Source of the DNA: Dysgonomonas mossii
Lineage (GTDB): Bacteria; Bacteroidota; Bacteroidia; Bacteroidales; Dysgonomonadaceae
DNA length: 64,000 nt
Reading direction: 5' to 3'
Assembly (NCBI RefSeq): GCF_004569505.1
Contig: NZ_SPPK01000001.1
Span: 1,227,696 to 1,291,695 of the forward strand
Made by a program: the position numbers and the translations under genes. Below are positions 41,968 through 50,914 of the stretch, piece by piece. Numbering within the stretch: the stretch's first letter is position 1; every line of letters starts with the position of its first letter. Under the pieces are notes generated by a model. The model did not search any database, was not told where the DNA came from, and saw only the letters and a list, made by a program, of their open reading frames with translations.

Positions 41968-43746
41968 TTAATTCTTTTGCTCTTTCTTTACTTTACTATG
42001 TTGCGGCTTTAGTGCATTAAGTATTGCACTATCATATTCATACACATCATCAGCATAGTATAGCATATCGTCGTCAGGATACATATAGACTGTGTAATAA
42101 TCTATGAATAAAGAAATCTTGTCTTTAGGATTAAGAATATCCGGTAGCTTTTTTAATTTGTTTTCTTGTGCGAGCTTCTTTCCTGCCTTTGATATAGGTT
42201 GTTTATCTATACTATAAAATAATCGATCTTTGTATATGTCGTCTGATGTTGTCGACATACAAAAGAAAGCCAGATCGAAAGGTTTTTGTACTCTGACACA
42301 TCCATGGCTTACGGCTCTGTTTTTTCTTCCGAATGCCGCTTTAGATGGGGTGTCGTGTAGATATACTGAAAATGCGTTGTTGAACATGAATTTTACTAAG
42401 CCAAGAGCATTACTTTCTCCGGGACTTTGACGAATTGTATATGAAAACTTAGAAGGGTCAACTTCTTTCCAGTTGATAGTCGTAATATCTACTTCTTTGC
42501 CGTTCCTATACAGTTTCATGTTGTGACGCTTAATGTATGTAGGATCTTTTTTTTGTAATACTGCTACTTCTTTCTGTGCTATACTTGTTGGAATATTCCA
42601 TATCGGATTCAGATTCAAGTAGCTGATATCACTTTGTAATAAAGGTGTTTTATTAGTAGCAGTGCCAACACAAACTTTCATGATCAGAGGAAGGCTGTCT
42701 TGCTCCGTGGCCATAAGATATGCCGATGCAACATTTACTTCGATATGCTTGTTATGCTTTGCTTTTGTCATTTTCCAACGATAACGCTCCATATTAGCTT
42801 GTAGCTTATCCAAATAGTAATCCAGTGGCCTGTTTAGCGCATCTATAGTCAGCTTGCCTACTTCTTTTTCTTCCGGGTATGAGTTCTTTTTTCGGAATAC
42901 ATTTATTGCCTCGAGCAGATTTTCATCCAAGATCATATCTGAAGAATCATCTCCGATAGAGTCGCCTTCTTCCATAATATATTCTCCTGTTAGGGCTAAT
43001 CTTCTGGCAATTTCAGATATATGTTTATTTTTATCTCCCAACTTATAGGTTTCTGTACTTGTTATCTTTTTAAATCCTTGTTCTTTGTTATCTTTCAGAT
43101 TTTGGTATTCTTTTTGAAGTCTCAGATAGATCGGGTCTGTAGGCACAGAATTAATGATACTAGAGATCGGATCTTCTTTCAACCCCTTATATATCTCTTG
43201 ATAGAAAGCAGAGTCGGCGGTTAATACTGATATATCATAATCTTTTTTGTACAATTTTTTAGGGTTGACAAAACCGTATTTCATCCCTTTGATGTATTTT
43301 ACAGCAGTCAGAGTAGAAGTCAGTTCCAGATCAACCATCTTTTTATACAGATCGTCAAGGTTATACAATCCTGCGTCTATAGAATCTGTAAGAGCTTCTA
43401 TTCTACTCGCAGAGAAATATTCTGACAATAAACCATGTTTATCACTTTCTTTCAGAACAGAAACAAAGTCCTTTATTCTCGCTACGTCTAATGTATCATG
43501 TGACCAAACAGGATGATATACATCTTCGGTATAAAATGGCAGTAATAGGGAATCTTTTAGAATAAGCTCATGTATAGTCTCTTTTATCAGCTGAGGATTA
43601 TAGTCGGGATATAGTCGTGCAAATTTAGACTTAGCTACCTGTTTATTTGTTGATTCGCTAAGCTTTGTAGTTTCCTTTTCTTTACAGTCCGTGAAGCTAA
43701 AAATTAAGAATGCTAAGACTAAAGAAATGGATAATGTTTTTTTCAT
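41968..43746 (-). CDS. L,D-transpeptidase of the YcbB (LdtD) type
   Basis: 592 residues from the ATG at 43746; a TTG eight codons upstream is not favoured. The N-terminus is a lipoprotein-like signal with a cysteine in SFTDCKEK. An N-terminal scaffold domain and a peptidoglycan-binding-like region (NVFRKKNSYPEEKEVGKLTIDALNRPLDYYLDKLQANMERYRW) precede the YkuD catalytic domain. That domain has the HDTPSKAAFGRKNRAVSHGCVRVQKPFDLA motif with catalytic His and Cys. Such enzymes make 3-3 crosslinks in peptidoglycan from tetrapeptides. Probably outer-membrane or inner-membrane anchored, with the catalytic domain in the periplasm. Confidence 0.9.
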   Translation of the reverse strand: MKKTLSISLVLAFLIFSFTDCKEKETTKLSESTNKQVAKSKFARLYPDYNPQLIKETIHELILKDSLLLPFYTEDVYHPVWSHDTLDVARIKDFVSVLKESDKHGLLSEYFSASRIEALTDSIDAGLYNLDDLYKKMVDLELTSTLTAVKYIKGMKYGFVNPKKLYKKDYDISVLTADSAFYQEIYKGLKEDPISSIINSVPTDPIYLRLQKEYQNLKDNKEQGFKKITSTETYKLGDKNKHISEIARRLALTGEYIMEEGDSIGDDSSDMILDENLLEAINVFRKKNSYPEEKEVGKLTIDALNRPLDYYLDKLQANMERYRWKMTKAKHNKHIEVNVASAYLMATEQDSLPLIMKVCVGTATNKTPLLQSDISYLNLNPIWNIPTSIAQKEVAVLQKKDPTYIKRHNMKLYRNGKEVDITTINWKEVDPSKFSYTIRQSPGESNALGLVKFMFNNAFSVYLHDTPSKAAFGRKNRAVSHGCVRVQKPFDLAFFCMSTTSDDIYKDRLFYSIDKQPISKAGKKLAQENKLKKLPDILNPKDKISLFIDYYTVYMYPDDDMLYYADDVYEYDSAILNALKPQHSKVKKEQKN

Positions 43747-43850
43747 AAAAGTAAAGTTGATCAAGTACAAGTGTTTTTATAAAGACAAAATTATACAAAA
43801 AGTTATGATAGTACAAACGTGTTAAGGTACCTGATGTTATTATAGTTATT

Positions 43851-45524
43851 TCAGAAAAATAGCATCAGCAACAATTGTGTGAAAACGATTCGAGCAAACA
43901 TTGATACCGGATACACTGTAGCATAAGCAACGGCAGGTTCATCACCGTCGATAGTAGAATTGACATAGCTTAAAGCCATCGGATTAGCCATACTACCACA
44001 TAGCATCCCTACATTCCGGGCAAAGTTGATCTTATATACTTTCATCCCTATCAATGCAACAATAAGTACCGGTACAACTGTGAGTATAAAGCCAAAACCA
44101 ATCCATATCAATCCTTCGGTTTGGAATACTGTTTCGAAAAAGTGTTCTCCTGCTCCGATACCCAGACAAGCCAGATATACTGTTAAACCAAACTGGCGCA
44201 TCAGTAAATTGGCACTTTGCGTTGTATAAGTAGTAATATGAAATCGAGGGCCAAATGAGCCCATCAAAATTCCTACAATAATAGGACCGCCGGCAATCCC
44301 TAACCTGATTGGAAAATCCATTCCTGGAAAAGGTATAGGTAACGCTCCTAGTATAAGACCTAGTGCGATTCCAAGAAATATTGCTATCAGATTTGGTGTA
44401 TTCAGTCGCTTTTCCTCATCACCAAGTATTTTAGCAACATTGTCTATCGATGCTTTTTCTCCTACTACAGTGAGTTTATCTCCAATTTGTAGCATAAGAT
44501 CCGATGATGCTAATAGGTCTATACCTGCACGGTTAATACGTGTTATGTTTATTCCATAATTATTGCGCAGTTTCAGGCTTCCGAGTTTCTCACCGTTTAT
44601 TTTGCTATTGGTGATAATGATTCTTCGTGATACTAATTGGCTATTGTCTATGTGGTTCCAGTCTATATCTTCTTTATTCCAGTCAACGTTTTCTTGTTCT
44701 CCAAATAGAACTTTGATATGTTCTACGTCGCTTTTTTTAGATATAATAAGCAAGTGGTCATTATGTCTGAGAATACTCGCAGAAGTAGGAATAGTAACTA
44801 TACCATCGTGCCAGATACGTGAAATAACGAAATGCTTAGCCGTTAATTTCATTATATCAACTATCGATTTTCCTTCTATAGCCGGATTAGTTATATGAAA
44901 TTCACCTACGTGCATTTCATTTTCTTTCTTTTCTGATAGCTTCGCAAATTCATCGTTTGGCACAAAGCACTTTCTAAGAAATATTATAGCCAGAATAACT
45001 CCCACTACCCCTAATGGGTAGGCAATGGCTGTAGCCAAGGCCATGTCGGCTATTACCCTTTGATTTCCGCTAATTTGTTGTAATGCCTGCTGAGCCGCAC
45101 CAAGAGCCGGTGTATTTGTAGTAGCACCGCATAATATTCCTACCATATTAGGAAGGGATATGTCACTCGCATAGCTGAATATAACGGTGAGGATTAGTCC
45201 TAGAAATACAACTCCCAAGGCAAGCATATTCATACGCAATCCTCCAGCCCTTAAAGATGAAAAGAATCCCGGTCCTACTTGCAATCCCAATGCATATACA
45301 AAAAGGATAAGTCCAAAATTTTGAGCAAAGTTGAGCATGTCTTTGTTCAGGTCGAAATTGAAGTGACCAATAACGATACCTACAAAGAAGACAAAAGTAA
45401 TACCAAGAGAGATATTGAGAAGTTTTAGTTTTCCTAGTTGTAGTCCAACAGCAGAAACTATAGATATAATTATAATTGATAGAACCGATGGTGATTCTAT
45501 TATGGTTTTCATAAACCAATCCAT
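43851..45524 (-). CDS. Putative AspT-type aspartate:alanine exchanger / YidE-YbjL family transporter
   Basis: 557 residues. Two blocks of about five transmembrane helices (about 10-185 and 380-557) flank two tandem TrkA_C (RCK-C) domains (about 205-370; for example ITNPAIEGKSIVDIMKLTAKHFVISRI and ITNSKINGEKLGSLKLRNNYGINITRINR). Both membrane halves carry the AspT duplication motif, seen as LCGATTNTPALGAAQ and LCGSMANPMALSYV. AspT exchanges aspartate for alanine in lactic acid bacteria; most relatives have no proven substrate. In Bacteroidales these proteins are often simply called putative transporter. Single gene. Confidence 0.88.
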   Translation of the reverse strand: MDWFMKTIIESPSVLSIIIISIVSAVGLQLGKLKLLNISLGITFVFFVGIVIGHFNFDLNKDMLNFAQNFGLILFVYALGLQVGPGFFSSLRAGGLRMNMLALGVVFLGLILTVIFSYASDISLPNMVGILCGATTNTPALGAAQQALQQISGNQRVIADMALATAIAYPLGVVGVILAIIFLRKCFVPNDEFAKLSEKKENEMHVGEFHITNPAIEGKSIVDIMKLTAKHFVISRIWHDGIVTIPTSASILRHNDHLLIISKKSDVEHIKVLFGEQENVDWNKEDIDWNHIDNSQLVSRRIIITNSKINGEKLGSLKLRNNYGINITRINRAGIDLLASSDLMLQIGDKLTVVGEKASIDNVAKILGDEEKRLNTPNLIAIFLGIALGLILGALPIPFPGMDFPIRLGIAGGPIIVGILMGSFGPRFHITTYTTQSANLLMRQFGLTVYLACLGIGAGEHFFETVFQTEGLIWIGFGFILTVVPVLIVALIGMKVYKINFARNVGMLCGSMANPMALSYVNSTIDGDEPAVAYATVYPVSMFARIVFTQLLLMLFF

Positions 45525-45605
45525 ACAATTTACTACTTAGAAATGGACTGCAAAGGTAAAACATTTAATGTGAAAGAGCCAATATCCGCATGTGAAAAAT
45601 AAAAA

Positions 45606-45637
45606 GAGAGAGAAGAATATAAATTTTCCGTCTCTCG
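45606..45637 (-). terminator. Possible terminator of the AddB-like gene
   Basis: GAGAGA-type and TCTCTC-type arms separated by about 20 bases, followed on the minus strand by TTTTTATTTTT. The long loop makes it uncertain. Confidence 0.35.
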
Positions 45638-45679
45638 TTATTCAATTACAGAAGGTGTTAATGATAATTTGCGGACTTC

Positions 45680-48571
45680 CTATTTCTTGCAAATGTTTGT
45701 GAATATACACCACTTACAAGCTTCTCCGGTAGGTGTTTGCGTAAATGATGTTTCAGGGTCGAATATCTCATCGAGGCACGTATCGAAGTACTCTTTGAAT
45801 TCTTCTCTATACATTGAAAAGTCTGTTATATTGTCATCGTTGCGTCCCGATTTGTTGATTACTCCCGGCTCAAATTTAGCATCGAATAGATTTCGGAGAT
45901 AGTATATGCCTGGTTCTATTATTTTATTCGGATATTTTTGCATATAAAGATGTGAATACATAAATACCTGCATCACTGCTTTAGGGCGATCTTTAAGATC
46001 TTTATCAAAAAGATCTTTCATTTCTTTATATCGTAATACTCCTTTTCCTGTCTTATAATCGATAATACGGGTACGGCTTTTAACTTCATCTACACGGTCG
46101 ATAAATCCTTTTAAGGATACAACTTTCCCCGATGGTAGAGTATATTCCATTTTTATTCTTTCTTCTGAGTCGACATAGATAAAAGGTGTAAGTCCCGCAT
46201 CAGTAACTAAAACTTGTTTGATATATTTACGAAGCACTTCTCCGGTCAGATAATTCTGCCCTGTCAATTTTTTTATTTTCTCAGTTTTGAAATAGTTTTT
46301 AGCAAAAGATCGTTCTATATTTTCTGTCAGCAGCTTTTCATCCTTTCTGATCTTGTGTAACAAGTCCGCAGTAATCATCTTTCCCTTAAATGGCTCGTAC
46401 AACCATTCCATTATTGAGTGAAAAATTGTTCCAAACATACTGGCCTCTATTGTTTCCACTACCTCATCCTCTTCTGCCATGTTTTCTACTACAGAGAAAT
46501 AAAACTGTAGAGGACAATTGAGATACATATTGATAGCACTGGCAGATAGTTGTTTGTCTCCTCCTTGCAAAAACACATTCATCTTTTCCTGTATCTCAGG
46601 AGTTTTAGATACTGAAATGGGAAGACTCTCGGTAGAAGAAACTTTATAAACAGTGAGCTTTTCCCTTATATCGAATGAATTGGCATATAAATGTTTTATC
46701 TGTTTAAAATAGCGGCTCACTTCGCCCGATTGTAAGCCTTCGGTGCGAGTATCATACAAAAGATAAATTCGTTTAGCCCGGTTTATCAAACGATAAAAGT
46801 GATAAGCAAAAATACTGTCCTGATGCTCGTAAGTCGGCAAATCAAATCCTTTTCGAAGATTGTATGGTATAAAAGAACTGGTAGCACGTTTGAGAGGGAA
46901 GATACCTTCATTCATCGATAGGATAATAAGATTGTCGAAGTCTAAAGCACGAGTTTCGAGCACTCCCATAATTTGCAATCCAGATAAAGGCTCTCCCGTA
47001 AAAGGCACGTTGATGTTTACGATCAACTTTTTCAATAGTTTGAAATACGTTTCAATTTTAATTTCAAAGGAAACATTTTGCAAAGCATCGTTCATTTTAT
47101 TGATCGTCTTGTAGTATTCTACAATGAATTCACCTTCAATGTCCACCGAACGGGCACTTATTTGCTCTTCTTCGTTCTCTGTTTCTTTCTGATTATATAA
47201 GGATCTCCTTAGTGTGGATAATATGTTTTTTAAATATTCAGGTGCATCGTACCAATTATCTATTGTTTTGAATATGAGACTAAATAACGGATGAATCTCC
47301 AATTCTTTAACCGATACTGTAATCTTATTGTATTGAAGTATATTTTGTCCCAGTATTTTTGCCTCCTCTCCGGCTATATTTCTTATATATCGGTGATTGA
47401 GTATAGCCAATACCGGTTTGTAATAAAAGCCTGCGCTATTTTCGGATCTTCTTACATTCTTTTGCAATTCAAAAATGTGTTCCATCAGTCCCGAAACAGA
47501 ACTATTGTTCAGGCTATACCCCATTGTTATGTTTATTTTGTCTATCTCTTGGGGTATGGAGTACAGCGTTGGCAATAGAAGATTTTCATCAGGTAGCACC
47601 AATGCTATATTCATAGCTTGATCGGATGATACTATCTGATTTTCGGCCAACAAAGACTTGATGATTGTATGCACATATTTTGCTTGTCCTATTGACGACG
47701 GAATGCCAATAGCTTCCACAGTCGGTCGATCAAGGCTTAATTCTTCCGGTTGTAACGCGAGCTGAGACGGAAATTGCACCTTATTCTTATCCATAAAGAA
47801 AGATGCTTTGTTCTGAGGATCGCGTACCAAAGGAGATGAATAATCCCAATAAAAATCGGCAATACCTTTTTTATGGAGGTAACTAAGCAGTTTCTCTTCG
47901 GATTTGCTATGCCCGTTTAGGCCTATAAATATTATTTTTTCGTATGGAAGTTCATAATCCGGATTCTTTGAAAAAGAATCTATTACATCTCTGAAAATCA
48001 TTCCTTCATAGGCTTGATTTTTTTCTGCAAGTTGGTTTCTTAGAGAAGAGTATAGCTGAAAGAGAACTTCCCACATTTCGAGGAAGTCTTTCTTTTTGTC
48101 ATTTTCTCCTACGGGCAAAAAGTTTGACCAGAAACGTCGTATAACCTCTATTTGTGTTTCGGTTAAGTATGAAAATCCGGCGTCAATATCTTTTAAATCT
48201 TTTATATTTCTGAACAGTTGGTGTGCATCAACTAAATATTTATCGATGTCGTCAAAATCATTGAGCAGCATTTCTCCCCAATATAGAAATTCATCGAATG
48301 TTTCGTTGGTCTTACCTACCTGTTTGTATATATTGAACAACATAAAAAGCATCTCAATGCGATCTGCTTTTTTATATGGACTTAGTTGTTCGAATAAGTC
48401 TGCTATTGTCAGTATTTGGGGCGAAAAAATAGGCTTATCCGCTATCTGCGATAAGTAATGTTGGAAAAAGACTCCGGCTCTACGGTTCGGAAAAACAAAA
48501 GTATAACGACTTATATTTTGTCCATCGGCCTTATAGTATGCTTGAGCTACATTGTATAGAAAAGGAATCAT
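45680..48571 (-). CDS. AddB-like PD-(D/E)XK exonuclease with iron-sulfur staple
   Basis: 963 residues from the ATG at 48571; a TTG eight codons upstream is not favoured. The N-terminal FVFPNRRAGVFFQHYL and the helicase-like middle (for example LVLPDENLLLPTLYSIP, VMGVLETRALDFDNLIILSMNEGIFP) resemble AddB. The C-terminal RecB-type nuclease domain has GTIFHSIMEWL, LKGFIDRVDEV and IIDYKTGKG. A cysteine before it (YLNCPLQFYF) and the final CKWCIFTNIC supply the four ligands of the known [4Fe-4S] clasp. AddAB processes DNA ends for recombination. The usual neighbour addA (UvrD-like helicase) is not adjacent here. Confidence 0.87.
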   Translation of the reverse strand: MIPFLYNVAQAYYKADGQNISRYTFVFPNRRAGVFFQHYLSQIADKPIFSPQILTIADLFEQLSPYKKADRIEMLFMLFNIYKQVGKTNETFDEFLYWGEMLLNDFDDIDKYLVDAHQLFRNIKDLKDIDAGFSYLTETQIEVIRRFWSNFLPVGENDKKKDFLEMWEVLFQLYSSLRNQLAEKNQAYEGMIFRDVIDSFSKNPDYELPYEKIIFIGLNGHSKSEEKLLSYLHKKGIADFYWDYSSPLVRDPQNKASFFMDKNKVQFPSQLALQPEELSLDRPTVEAIGIPSSIGQAKYVHTIIKSLLAENQIVSSDQAMNIALVLPDENLLLPTLYSIPQEIDKINITMGYSLNNSSVSGLMEHIFELQKNVRRSENSAGFYYKPVLAILNHRYIRNIAGEEAKILGQNILQYNKITVSVKELEIHPLFSLIFKTIDNWYDAPEYLKNILSTLRRSLYNQKETENEEEQISARSVDIEGEFIVEYYKTINKMNDALQNVSFEIKIETYFKLLKKLIVNINVPFTGEPLSGLQIMGVLETRALDFDNLIILSMNEGIFPLKRATSSFIPYNLRKGFDLPTYEHQDSIFAYHFYRLINRAKRIYLLYDTRTEGLQSGEVSRYFKQIKHLYANSFDIREKLTVYKVSSTESLPISVSKTPEIQEKMNVFLQGGDKQLSASAINMYLNCPLQFYFSVVENMAEEDEVVETIEASMFGTIFHSIMEWLYEPFKGKMITADLLHKIRKDEKLLTENIERSFAKNYFKTEKIKKLTGQNYLTGEVLRKYIKQVLVTDAGLTPFIYVDSEERIKMEYTLPSGKVVSLKGFIDRVDEVKSRTRIIDYKTGKGVLRYKEMKDLFDKDLKDRPKAVMQVFMYSHLYMQKYPNKIIEPGIYYLRNLFDAKFEPGVINKSGRNDDNITDFSMYREEFKEYFDTCLDEIFDPETSFTQTPTGEACKWCIFTNICKK

Positions 48572-48738
48572 TTTTTTAGAAAGTAGGTAAATCAACTACA
48601 TGCAAAAATACGAATTTAAGACATTGGCTGTATTATTTTCTTCAAAAGATTACCGGGCAAAGTTTTTATTCTTGATGAAGTGCTTTATAATTAAAATAGA
48701 TTCCTTACACGACTATAAAGATTCTGGTTCTCTTATGA

Positions 48739-48769
48739 GAAAGGGATGCATTTAGTATGCACCCCTTTC
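48739..48769 (-). terminator. Hairpin after the hcp operon
   Basis: A 13-bp stem (48739-48751 with 48757-48769; one G-U pair in the minus-strand RNA) and a 5-base loop, about 40 bp after the DUF1858 stop. There is no U-run, so it may protect the 3' end more than terminate. Confidence 0.45.
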
Positions 48770-48810
48770 CCAATTTGGTTAAATGTTTAATTTTTATAAT
48801 CTTACAAGGC

Positions 48811-49317
48811 TCATTGATTTTGTTGTATGAAATAAGCTTTACCGTTATTATACCATACTTCAAATCCTTTTGATTTTAGCAAATCCATGATTGGTACGGG
48901 CTTGAATGGTGCAGTTAATTCCATAATCTGATTGTTTTGCAATTCCTTTGATAACCGGATAATCTCTTGCATGGGGTTTTCTCCAGACTCTATAATAGGA
49001 CGAGCATCAAACCGAATTGTGATATTCATTTCGCCAAACCATTCCGGCTTATCTTTCTGTTCATTATCTATATCTATTGATTCATTACTGTTATCAATAG
49101 GCAACCCGGCGGCTTGGCGCAGTGTTTCAAGAAGTAGAATAGGGGAGATGCCCGCAACTTTTGCAGCCTGCTGTAATGTCGTAACCTTTGCTACAGTACG
49201 GCGCAAAATAGGATTCCGCAGTTTAGAGAATGCAGGAGAAAGTTCCAATAGTGTATCCTCTAAGTGAGGATATGCATCCAGCAAATCAGAAACCTTTATA
49301 TGTAGATTAATATCCAT
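48811..49317 (-). CDS. DUF1858-DUF2249 two-domain protein of the hcp operon
   Basis: 168 residues. The N-terminal ~65 residues match DUF1858 (HIKVSDLLDAYPHLEDTLLELSPAFSKLRNPILRRTVAKVTTLQQAAKVAGI), the helical domain also found at the N-terminus of ScdA/YtfE-type nitrosative-stress repair proteins. After a charged linker, residues about 95-168 match DUF2249 (FDARPIIESGENPMQEIIRLSKELQNNQIMELTAPFKPVPIMDLLKSKGFEVWY). The stop and start with the DUF438 gene are 6 bp apart, so the two are co-translated. Likely a cytoplasmic partner in repair or sensing of NO damage; the biochemical role is unknown. Confidence 0.82.
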   Translation of the reverse strand: MDINLHIKVSDLLDAYPHLEDTLLELSPAFSKLRNPILRRTVAKVTTLQQAAKVAGISPILLLETLRQAAGLPIDNSNESIDIDNEQKDKPEWFGEMNITIRFDARPIIESGENPMQEIIRLSKELQNNQIMELTAPFKPVPIMDLLKSKGFEVWYNNGKAYFIQQNQ

Positions 49318-49323
49318 GACTCT

Positions 49324-50550
49324 TTATTTTGAATAAGAAAGTAACCTCTGATCTCCTTCCAGCTTTCGCAAATCGGTTATATCCTGAGTAATTTCTATCA
49401 CGCCTAAATATTCTCCGTCCTGTCCCCTGAGAGCGGTATAATCTATATGCACAAAGCGTCCTTTGAAGTTAGATATCCAAAATGCGGCTTTGTTTTCTTT
49501 GCCGGTCTTGAAGTCATCAATGATTTGTTCTACGATATGAACGCTGTGGGGAGGATGGCACATACGTACATCACGCCCGATAATAGAACGATTTCGCTCA
49601 AATACACGATTAGGACTATGAGAAAAGAACTTTACTTTATCATCTTTATCAACAAATGTGATATCTACCGGAAGAGTAACAAATAGAGCTTCTAACTCCT
49701 TTATGTCGAAGTTGCCTGAAGATAGCTTAATTGCATTACCCGGCATAAAGATCGCTTCTTCTTGCTTTACAAGTTCGGGTTTCCATTCTACGCTTGGATC
49801 ATAAAGGCAAAAACCGTATATCGTTGTTTCTTTATGTATTTGATACCAATTTTCGTCAGTGAGTGTATCCAAGCACATTGGCAATAGAATTTGTTCTTCT
49901 TTCATTATCATGCCTTCTATTGCATCGATAGCAGGTTGCAAAACCAAAGAGCAAACTGTTTCCAGCTCTTCTCTTGTCAGTTCGCTTTTGAGAGCTTCAT
50001 GAGCGGCTTTCAATAATTCCCGGGTTTCATCATGTTTACCCCACATCACTTTCGGTGGACCTGTAATTCCTGCCTTCTCCAAAAATGGAAACAGTAGATA
50101 CTCTTTGCGCAAATAGTGTTTATCTACATCCGATAGTTGATTAAAGAGGCTTCGCAATCCCATCGTATAATCTGCAATGTCACTATCTTTCAAGTTTTTC
50201 AACACATCGAACATCCCATAAGTCAGGTCGATGCGCTTTTCCAGTTCTCTGTTTTCTTTGATAAAAGTATCTACAGGATGTCCATCAGGTACACCTTTGG
50301 CGGTTGAGGTATCTATACTTCCGTCGAGTACAGCCGTGTGTATATCACAGAGACGTAATATATCTTCTTCGGGAAGACCTTCAGCTATCAATTCCTGCTC
50401 TACCTCTACTACCTCATTGTATGGAACCGAGTGCAGTAAATTTATCAGACGGCTTTTCACTTGTTCGGGAGCTTCGCCGTTATGTAATTGAAGAATAAGA
50501 TGTTTAAGTAACTCTTTTCTTTTTTCGGAATTATTGATTAGCTCGCTCAT
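49324..50550 (-). CDS. DUF438 / hemerythrin / PAS three-domain protein
   Basis: 408 residues. DUF438 occupies about 10-80 (LLHSVPYNEVVEVEQELIAEGLPEEDILRLCDIHTAVLDG). A hemerythrin-like four-helix bundle follows (about 88-245), with probable di-iron ligands around H91, H145, H173 and E219 (GHPVD, KHYLRKEYLLFPFLE, GKHDE, KEEQILLPM). A PAS domain of the PAS_10 type ends the protein (about 285-395; VTLPVDITFVDKDDKVKFFSHSPNRVF ... GEYLGVIEITQDIT). Di-iron hemerythrins of the YtfE/RIC kind repair iron-sulfur clusters after NO exposure. Co-occurrence with hcp fits that. It may sense NO or oxygen, or repair centres. Confidence 0.88.
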   Translation of the reverse strand: MSELINNSEKRKELLKHLILQLHNGEAPEQVKSRLINLLHSVPYNEVVEVEQELIAEGLPEEDILRLCDIHTAVLDGSIDTSTAKGVPDGHPVDTFIKENRELEKRIDLTYGMFDVLKNLKDSDIADYTMGLRSLFNQLSDVDKHYLRKEYLLFPFLEKAGITGPPKVMWGKHDETRELLKAAHEALKSELTREELETVCSLVLQPAIDAIEGMIMKEEQILLPMCLDTLTDENWYQIHKETTIYGFCLYDPSVEWKPELVKQEEAIFMPGNAIKLSSGNFDIKELEALFVTLPVDITFVDKDDKVKFFSHSPNRVFERNRSIIGRDVRMCHPPHSVHIVEQIIDDFKTGKENKAAFWISNFKGRFVHIDYTALRGQDGEYLGVIEITQDITDLRKLEGDQRLLSYSK

Positions 50551-50553
50551 CGT

Positions 50554-50883
50554 CTATTCTTTTATCATGGTTAATAACATCTTAAAAGACTTCACAGCTT
50601 GAAGTGCATGAGTTATGTTGGCCGGCATTATAATAATCTCACCTGCCTTTACCCTATGAGGTTCGCCATTTATGCGAATTTCAGCTTCACCATCCAATAC
50701 TTGTACAAGCGCATCGAAAGGTGCTGTATGCTCGCTAAGTCCTTGTCCTTTATCGAAGGAAAATAATGTAACATTTCCTGCTCGGTTTTTAAGTATTTGT
50801 TTGCTTACTATTCCTCCTGTGGAATAATCGATTTGCCCCGCAATATTGAATACGGTTGCTTTAGCGAATGTATTTGTTTCCAT
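50554..50883 (-). CDS. Cupin domain protein of the hcp operon
   Basis: 109 residues forming one small beta-barrel. The cupin motifs are seen as GQGLSEHTAPFDALVQVLDGEAEIRINGEPHRVKAGEIIIMPANITHAL, where the histidines (SEHT, THAL) and a glutamate probably bind a metal ion. Small cupins of this sort are often encoded with Hcp in anaerobes. It is 31 bp downstream of hcp and 3 bp upstream of the DUF438 gene. The reaction is unknown. Confidence 0.85.
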   Translation of the reverse strand: METNTFAKATVFNIAGQIDYSTGGIVSKQILKNRAGNVTLFSFDKGQGLSEHTAPFDALVQVLDGEAEIRINGEPHRVKAGEIIIMPANITHALQAVKSFKMLLTMIKE

Positions 50884-50914
50884 TTTTAATGTTTTATGTA
50901 ATTATGTGCTGACA

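Noticed and set aside
45163..45564. 133-codon minus-strand frame
   Set aside because: Shifted frame over the AspT-type transporter; no domain recognisable.
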